From Gemmatimonadota bacterium (GTDB lineage: Bacteria > Gemmatimonadota > Gemmatimonadetes > Longimicrobiales > Gaopeijiaceae): 35,534 nt of DNA. The stretch spans positions 1 to 35,534 of the forward strand of contig SKJY01000353.1 in assembly GCA_007121775.1 (NCBI GenBank), read 5' to 3'. A model generated the notes under the pieces. It saw only the letters and a program-made list of their open reading frames with translations, was not told where the DNA came from and did no database searches. The position numbers were made by a program, and so were the translations under genes. Shown here piece after piece: positions 31,326-35,534 of this stretch (its first letter is position 1; each line of letters opens with the position of its first letter).

Positions 31326-33065
31326 TCAGGGCGGCGGAGGGCCTGCGCTCCGACGCACGGGCGGTCCTGCACTGCGCGGGGCGAATGCCAGGAGGAGGAC
31401 GAGGCCGGCCACCAGGGTCACTGCCCCGGCGCCCCCGGACGACCCGGGTGGCACCCCCGCCGGACCCACCGCCACGGCCGCCACCATGACGGACCCCACG
31501 CCGGGAATCACCCGCACCTCCCCCCCCACCTCCCTTCCGTGCACGTCCCAGACCCCGGCCGCCCCCCCCACCGCGCTTCGAATCACCGGCAGCGCCAGCT
31601 CCCTGGCTCGGAGCGCCGCCGCCGACCGGTGCTGGCGACGCGCCGCATCAGCCACCCCGACCCCCGCCAGCCACCCCTCATTGGAGGGAAGAACGAGGAC
31701 CCGGGCCCCACCTCGCCGGAGCGCCCGCCCCTCATCACCGAAGAGGGCCTCGAAGCAGATGAGGGCACCGACCGGCACACCGGTGGAACCGGGCCGCGCC
31801 TGGATCTCCTCCGGGCCCGGGGACCCACCGTGCGGCAAACCCTCCGGTACGACAGGCAGGAGGAAGACGCCGGAAGACCGCCACGACGCTCCCGGATTCC
31901 AACCCTCCACGAGGGGAACCAGTCGCCGCTTCTCCCGGACGGGGCTGAGTCCGCCGGACGGGTCGGCGGCCAGGACCAGGTTGCGGCGCGCCGGCCCCTG
32001 CAGTGCTCCGAAGAGGACGGGTACCTCCAGCGCCTGGCTCCATCGGACGGCCGCCGACTCCTCCAACGGTGGATGGAAGGTCCCGGTGGGAGACTCGGGC
32101 CAAACCACCACATCCACCTCTCCCTTCGCCAGAAGCCCGGTCAGGTCATCAAGCCGCTCCATGAGGATGCGGGTGCGAGCCTCGGCGTCCACCAGGAGCC
32201 CGGGATCCGCCTCCACAGAGAGGGCCGCCACACGGAGGAGAGGCGCCTGGTGGGCGGCGACCGGCCCGGGTCCTTCCAGCGGACCGGCCCCGCGCCCATC
32301 CCGCCCTTCCCCACCGGACAGGCCGAAGGACATCGCCGCCCAGAGAAGGCCCCAGGGAAGGAAGGCGGCCAGGAGCCACCGCACCCGCGTGGGGAGACCG
32401 GACCCCGCCGACCCACTTCCCGGCATGGCCAGCACCCTCCCCAGCGCCGCGCCGGAAAAGGCCAGGAGCCCGGCCACGCCGGCACCCCCCACCCATGGAC
32501 TTGCCGCCAGGAGACTCGGCGCCTCCACCAGCGACGCCTCCGGACCGAGCCAGGGGAATCCCACTCCGGGGATGGACGCTGGAAGGGAGCCCAGAACGAC
32601 CCACCCCGCCGCCAGGGAGATGGGGACCGGGATCCCGGGGACCGGCATGGCTCGGAGTCGCCTGGGACTCCGGAGTCGGTGAACAGCCCCCAGGACCACT
32701 GCCACCAGGGCACCGTTCAGCGCCCACACGGCCACCGCCGCCGGGATCGCCGTCGGCCACCCCAACAGCGGAACTCCGGCCTCTGGCAGCCAGTGGAGGA
32801 GAAGAAGGGCGTGGATCCCACCGAATAGCCCCCCCAGAATCACCGCGCGCCGGAATCCCGCCGGGCCCATGGGGAGCCGGAAGAGGGCCAGCGCAAGCGG
32901 GGTGGCCCAGAGGAGGCCCAGAAGAGGGCGAGGATCCGGCGGAAGGGCGAGGGTGAGGAGGATCGCCGACAGGATGGTGAGGCCGGCGGGGCCGCCCGGC
33001 CTCCATGCGGCCCGCCCGGAAACCCGGGACTGCGGTGTGGGCTCGGGATGATCCCCAGCCGTCAG
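31326..33065 (-). CDS. lnt: Apolipoprotein N-acyltransferase
   Basis: Lnt adds the third acyl chain to lipoproteins in the inner membrane of diderms. The nitrilase-like domain has the catalytic triad: Glu in VVWPESPTG, Lys in REKRRLVPLVEGW and Cys in ALICFEALF. Several membrane helices precede it and one follows. From the first conventional start (ATG at 32870) the protein has 514 residues but lacks the family's first helix. The open frame continues upstream without a stop through LTILSAILLTLALPP and LLGLLWATPLALALF, which match the Lnt N-terminus, and reaches a CTG overlapping the stop of the preceding gene. I therefore place the start at CTG 33065 (579 residues). The C-terminus ends in RSAGPPVRRSAGPPPP, an odd short repeat. 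Confidence 0.88.
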   Translation of the reverse strand: MTAGDHPEPTPQSRVSGRAAWRPGGPAGLTILSAILLTLALPPDPRPLLGLLWATPLALALFRLPMGPAGFRRAVILGGLFGGIHALLLLHWLPEAGVPLLGWPTAIPAAVAVWALNGALVAVVLGAVHRLRSPRRLRAMPVPGIPVPISLAAGWVVLGSLPASIPGVGFPWLGPEASLVEAPSLLAASPWVGGAGVAGLLAFSGAALGRVLAMPGSGSAGSGLPTRVRWLLAAFLPWGLLWAAMSFGLSGGEGRDGRGAGPLEGPGPVAAHQAPLLRVAALSVEADPGLLVDAEARTRILMERLDDLTGLLAKGEVDVVVWPESPTGTFHPPLEESAAVRWSQALEVPVLFGALQGPARRNLVLAADPSGGLSPVREKRRLVPLVEGWNPGASWRSSGVFLLPVVPEGLPHGGSPGPEEIQARPGSTGVPVGALICFEALFGDEGRALRRGGARVLVLPSNEGWLAGVGVADAARRQHRSAAALRARELALPVIRSAVGGAAGVWDVHGREVGGEVRVIPGVGSVMVAAVAVGPAGVPPGSSGGAGAVTLVAGLVLLLAFAPRSAGPPVRRSAGPPPP

Positions 33066-33793
33066 GGGCCGTTCCCGATCATGAATTGTCCCCCCACCTT
33101 CACCTGCAGATATCGGAGATTCTCCAGGAATTCGAAGCGGGATTCACCGTAGACCCGGAACCGGGGGTGGAAGGGAAATTCCACGCCGCCATGCACATTG
33201 AGCCCGGCTCGGATGGAGTCCAGGAGATCTTCCACGAAGGTGTCTTCGATGGCCTCGCCGCTCCCCCGGAGGATGTGCGCCGTCCCCCCGGCGCCGGCGT
33301 AGGTGTAGACCCCCACCGCCGGAACCCGCCAGAGGACGTGGGCATCGGCATGAAAGGCCACGTCGGACCAGGAGATCCGTCCCAGATCCACGGAGGTCAC
33401 CGTTCCCGTCTGCTCCAGGACCAACTGCTCCACTCGCTCCTCCAGGCCCCGAACCTCGGAAGCCTTGAGGAAGGAAGACCAGCGGGTGAAGCCGGTGGTG
33501 ACCCTGACCCCCGGTCCCAGGAAGCCCAGATCCGCCCTCGCTCCCCACGTCCCCGTGGATTCGACCCTGGATGAGGTCATATAGCCGAAGGCCAGCCCGG
33601 CCCCTCGGAAGGAGAGGTTCTCGTAGTCGAAGTCCGCCAGCTCCTGGGCCTGAACGGCACCGCCGCCGCCCATGAGGAGCGCTGCCGCTGCCATGATCGT
33701 CGCGCCACCTCGGAGGATCCTGGCCCCGGCGCCACCCCGGAAGATCCGGCCCACTGAATCACCCCCGAGGATCCTGGCCACCGCGCCGCCCAT
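33062..33793 (-). CDS. Secreted, probable outer-membrane beta-barrel protein
   Basis: 243 residues, not assignable to a named family. An N-terminal arm rich in Gly/Arg/Ile (GRIFRGGAGARILRGG) leads to a hydrophobic stretch MAAAALLMGGGGAVQAQE, a signal peptide with cleavage expected after VQA. The mature part has alternating polar/apolar strands with many Gly and aromatic residues (LSFRGAGLAFGYMTSS, WGARADLGFLGPGVRVTTGF, VGVYTYAGAGGTAHIL, GGVEFPFHPRFRVYGESRF) and ends in YLQVKVGGQFMIG, consistent with a small barrel. The ATG at 33793 overlaps the hemL stop (TGATG). The arm before the signal is unusually long, so a later start is possible. Its lumen or ligand is unknown. Confidence 0.72.
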   Translation of the reverse strand: MGGAVARILGGDSVGRIFRGGAGARILRGGATIMAAAALLMGGGGAVQAQELADFDYENLSFRGAGLAFGYMTSSRVESTGTWGARADLGFLGPGVRVTTGFTRWSSFLKASEVRGLEERVEQLVLEQTGTVTSVDLGRISWSDVAFHADAHVLWRVPAVGVYTYAGAGGTAHILRGSGEAIEDTFVEDLLDSIRAGLNVHGGVEFPFHPRFRVYGESRFEFLENLRYLQVKVGGQFMIGNGP

Positions 33794-35094
33794 CACGGAG
33801 CCACCGCCTCCGCCGCTTCCCTCGCTGCCGTCAGGGTCAGTTCCAACTCCTCTTCCCCGTGGAGAATGGAGAGGAAGCCGGCCTCGAAGGGAGAGGGCGC
33901 CAGGAACACACCCCGCTGGAGCATCTCCCGATGGAATAGCCCGAAGCGCTCCGTGTCCGCCTGCAGAGCGTCCTCGAAGGAGCGGACCGGACCCGGATGG
34001 AAGAAGACCCCCCACATGGAGCCCAGGGCGTGGCCGGATGCCGGGATCCCGACCGCCTCCAGCGCCTCGATCATCCCCTTCACCAGCCGCACGCCGTACG
34101 ACTCGAGTTCGGGGAACGGGTCATTCTCCTCAAGCCACCGGAGCTGAGCGTTCCCCGCCGCCGTGGCCAGCGGATTGCCCGACAGCGTTCCGGCCTGGTA
34201 GACCGGGCCGGAGGGTGCCACCACCTCCATGACCTCCCGTCTCCCACCGAAGGCTCCCACTGGAAGGCCGGCACCGATGACCTTGCCCAAGGTGGTGAGA
34301 TCCGGGATGACACCGAAACGCTCCTGAGCACCGCCCCGCGCCACCCGGAAGCCCGTCATCACCTCATCGAAGACCAGGAGCGCCCCGTGCTTCTCGGTGA
34401 TGGCCCGCAGTCCCTCCAGGAAGCCTGGTTCGGGGGCGATGAGTCCGGCATTCCCCATGACCGGCTCGAGGAATACGGCTGCGAACTCGTCGCCCTTGTC
34501 CCGGAAGAGGTCCTCCACCGCCTCCAGGTCATTGAAGGGGAGGAGCGCCGTGTCCCGCACCGCCTCCTCCGGGACCCCGGGCGAATTGGGAAGACCGAGC
34601 GTCGCCACTCCCGAGCCCGCCGCCACCAGGAAGGGATCGGCGTGCCCGTGGTAACATCCGGTGAACTTGAGGAAGCGGTTTCGCCCCGTGTAGCCCCGTG
34701 CCACCCGAAGAGCGCTCATGGTGGCTTCGGTGCCGGAGTTCACAAGCCGAACCATCTCAATCCCGGGAACCATGCCGATGAGCCGCTCCGCCATCTCTAC
34801 CTCGGCGCCGGTGGGGGCCCCGTAGCTGGTGCCTCGACGGAGCTGCCCCTCGATGGCCTCCACGATGAGGGGGTGGGCGTGTCCCAGGATCAGTGGCCCC
34901 CAGGACATGATGTAATCCACATACCTGAGGCCGTCGGCATCCACCAGATACGGCCCTTCTCCTCGGTCCACGAAGAAGGGGTCACCCCCTACCGATTTGA
35001 ACGAGCGGACCGGAGAGTTCACACCACCGGGCAGAACCTCCCGGGCGCGGGACCAGAGTTCGGAAGAGGAGAAGGTGGATGCGGAGGGAGCCAT
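33793..35094 (-). CDS. hemL: Glutamate-1-semialdehyde 2,1-aminomutase
   Basis: 433 residues. HemL, a PLP enzyme, makes 5-aminolevulinate from glutamate-1-semialdehyde in the C5 tetrapyrrole pathway. Features: [31 protein letters not shown] at the N-terminus, [55 protein letters not shown] lysine in [17 protein letters not shown], and [16 protein letters not shown]. The ATG at 35094 gives the family N-terminus; a GTG six bases upstream is possible. It is the first gene of operon A, with a gene-free 440-base region upstream that holds a large inverted repeat. A haem link to the HemW-like protein elsewhere in the window is possible but not shown by position. Confidence 0.97.
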   Translation of the reverse strand: MAPSASTFSSSELWSRAREVLPGGVNSPVRSFKSVGGDPFFVDRGEGPYLVDADGLRYVDYIMSWGPLILGHAHPLIVEAIEGQLRRGTSYGAPTGAEVEMAERLIGMVPGIEMVRLVNSGTEATMSALRVARGYTGRNRFLKFTGCYHGHADPFLVAAGSGVATLGLPNSPGVPEEAVRDTALLPFNDLEAVEDLFRDKGDEFAAVFLEPVMGNAGLIAPEPGFLEGLRAITEKHGALLVFDEVMTGFRVARGGAQERFGVIPDLTTLGKVIGAGLPVGAFGGRREVMEVVAPSGPVYQAGTLSGNPLATAAGNAQLRWLEENDPFPELESYGVRLVKGMIEALEAVGIPASGHALGSMWGVFFHPGPVRSFEDALQADTERFGLFHREMLQRGVFLAPSPFEAGFLSILHGEEELELTLTAAREAAEAVAP

Positions 35095-35182
35095 GATCAC
35101 CCCAGGGTTGTGGTGGGTGGAAGGGCAGATGCCCCAGATCGTACCCACTCGCGGCGGCGAATTCCAGTCCCAGAGGGGTGGC

Positions 35183-35301
35183 GGGGGCCCCCCTGGGCCT
35201 TGTTCGTGGGCGCTGTTGGCGGTGGGTGGTCTCGGGGTGGCGTGTCGAGGGCCGTGAACTCCGGGCCAACAGCGTGCCGGAACAAGCGGTAAGGGGCCCC
35301 C
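35183..35301. repeat. Three-part nested inverted repeat
   Basis: Three perfect paired segments are nested. GGGGGCCCC (35183-35191) pairs with 35293-35301. CTTGTTC (35199-35205) pairs with 35280-35286. CGCTGTTGGC (35211-35220) pairs with 35265-35274. Internal loops are 5-7 bases and the apical loop is 44 bases, itself with a CTCG/CGAG mini-stem (35231-35249). The 26 paired bases over two 38-base arms exceed what I would expect by chance. The element could be an RNA structure in the hemL leader, the ends of a small non-coding mobile element, or paired protein sites. Confidence 0.6.
35265..35280 (-). promoter_or_regulatory. Possible sigma-54 (-24/-12) promoter for hemL
   Basis: On the minus strand CCGGCACGCTGTTGGC fits the sigma-54 pattern GGCACG-N4-TTGC: GG and GC are ten bases apart and GGCACG is exact, but the T before GG and the second T of TTGC differ. 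A start near 35253 would give a leader of about 160 bases. GG-N10-GC is frequent in GC-rich DNA and the motif is part of the inverted repeat, so this is a weak call. Confidence 0.25.
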
Positions 35302-35534
35302 GAATGGGGATGGCCGCGAACCAAAGCGCCCCAGCAGCTAAGGAGCTGGCTCATCTGCCCTATATGGTGTCCCATCCGCCCGACGCCGCCTCACAAGGGA
35401 TCCATCAAAAATAGGGGTCTTCTCCAAACTCAGTGCAGGCGGAAGACTGAAGGGCTGGCTGAGGGAGCCAGAGGAGGACCGGGCGTTCCCGCAGATTTTG
35501 TGCGGCCGGGAGGGCCGCCGGGAGCGGCTGACGG

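Larger units (their letters stand above)
35095..35534. other. Gene-free region upstream of hemL
   Basis: I find no convincing coding sequence on either strand: frames are short, lack ribosome sites and resemble nothing known. The right half (35300-35450) is visibly less GC-rich than the rest of the window, as expected for a regulatory region. It holds the three-part inverted repeat at 35183-35301, a small hairpin CTGGCT/AGCCAG near 35454-35470, and a GTCTTC/GAAGAC pair at 35417-35447. A plus-strand purine stretch AGAGGAGGA near 35470 is not followed by a start codon. Confidence 0.6.

Noticed and set aside
35302..35534. tRNA, tmRNA, RNase P RNA or the start of another gene
   Set aside because: No cloverleaf, no CCA-adjacent acceptor stem and none of the conserved cores of these RNAs is visible; frames entering from the right edge are short and featureless.

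Overview
The window is 35.5 kb of very GC-rich bacterial DNA (by eye near 70% G+C). It carries 35 protein-coding genes, and all but one lie on the minus strand. The genes are chromosomal housekeeping genes packed into long operons. Neighbours are usually joined by 4-base stop/start overlaps: GTGA seven times, ATGA four times, and CTGA apparently twice. Several features point to a free-living diderm with lipoproteins and an outer membrane: an apolipoprotein N-acyltransferase, a probable outer-membrane barrel, a C5-type haem pathway enzyme (HemL) and an HrcA repressor. I would guess Gemmatimonadota or a similarly GC-rich phylum, but nothing in the window proves the taxon. I see no tRNA, rRNA, CRISPR array, insertion sequence or phage gene.

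Reading in the direction of transcription (right to left), the layout is as follows. (A) About 35.1-31.3 kb: hemL, an outer-membrane-type protein and lnt, preceded by a 440-base gene-free stretch with a large inverted repeat. (B) About 31.2-23.2 kb: rpmE (with its own promoter and an attenuator-like hairpin), prfA, prmC, a YlbF-family gene, a CDP-alcohol phosphatidyltransferase, an inositol-phosphate synthase, tmk, a C-terminal processing protease and a TauE/SafE transporter. This group joins translation termination and dTMP kinase to what looks like an inositol-phospholipid pathway. (C) About 23.1-14.8 kb: asparaginase, a carboxymuconolactone-decarboxylase-like gene, obgE, dprA, a HemW-like gene, hrcA, dnaJ and prmA.

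Between C and D sits the only plus-strand gene, an unrecognised small protein whose 3' end overlaps prmA tail to tail. (D) About 14.1-0 kb: a HIT protein, then yqeY, mutS2, dnaG, a coiled-coil zinc-ribbon gene, recJ, rsmD, coaD and pta. These are followed by a STAS / anti-sigma kinase / SpoIIE-phosphatase partner-switch module, rsmA and a truncated DnaQ-type exonuclease gene at the window edge.

The most unusual items are these. A HemW homologue has lost the CxxxCxxC iron-sulfur motif and the glycine-rich radical-SAM motif but keeps the rest of the HemW fold. The rpmE leader has a promoter followed at once by an intrinsic-terminator hairpin, which suggests a ribosomal-protein leader. Two membrane-protein genes appear to start at CTG inside CTGA overlaps. 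The inositol-phosphate synthase and phosphatidyltransferase form a translationally coupled pair. The gene-free DNA upstream of hemL holds a three-part inverted repeat. The partner-switch module has no sigma factor beside it.
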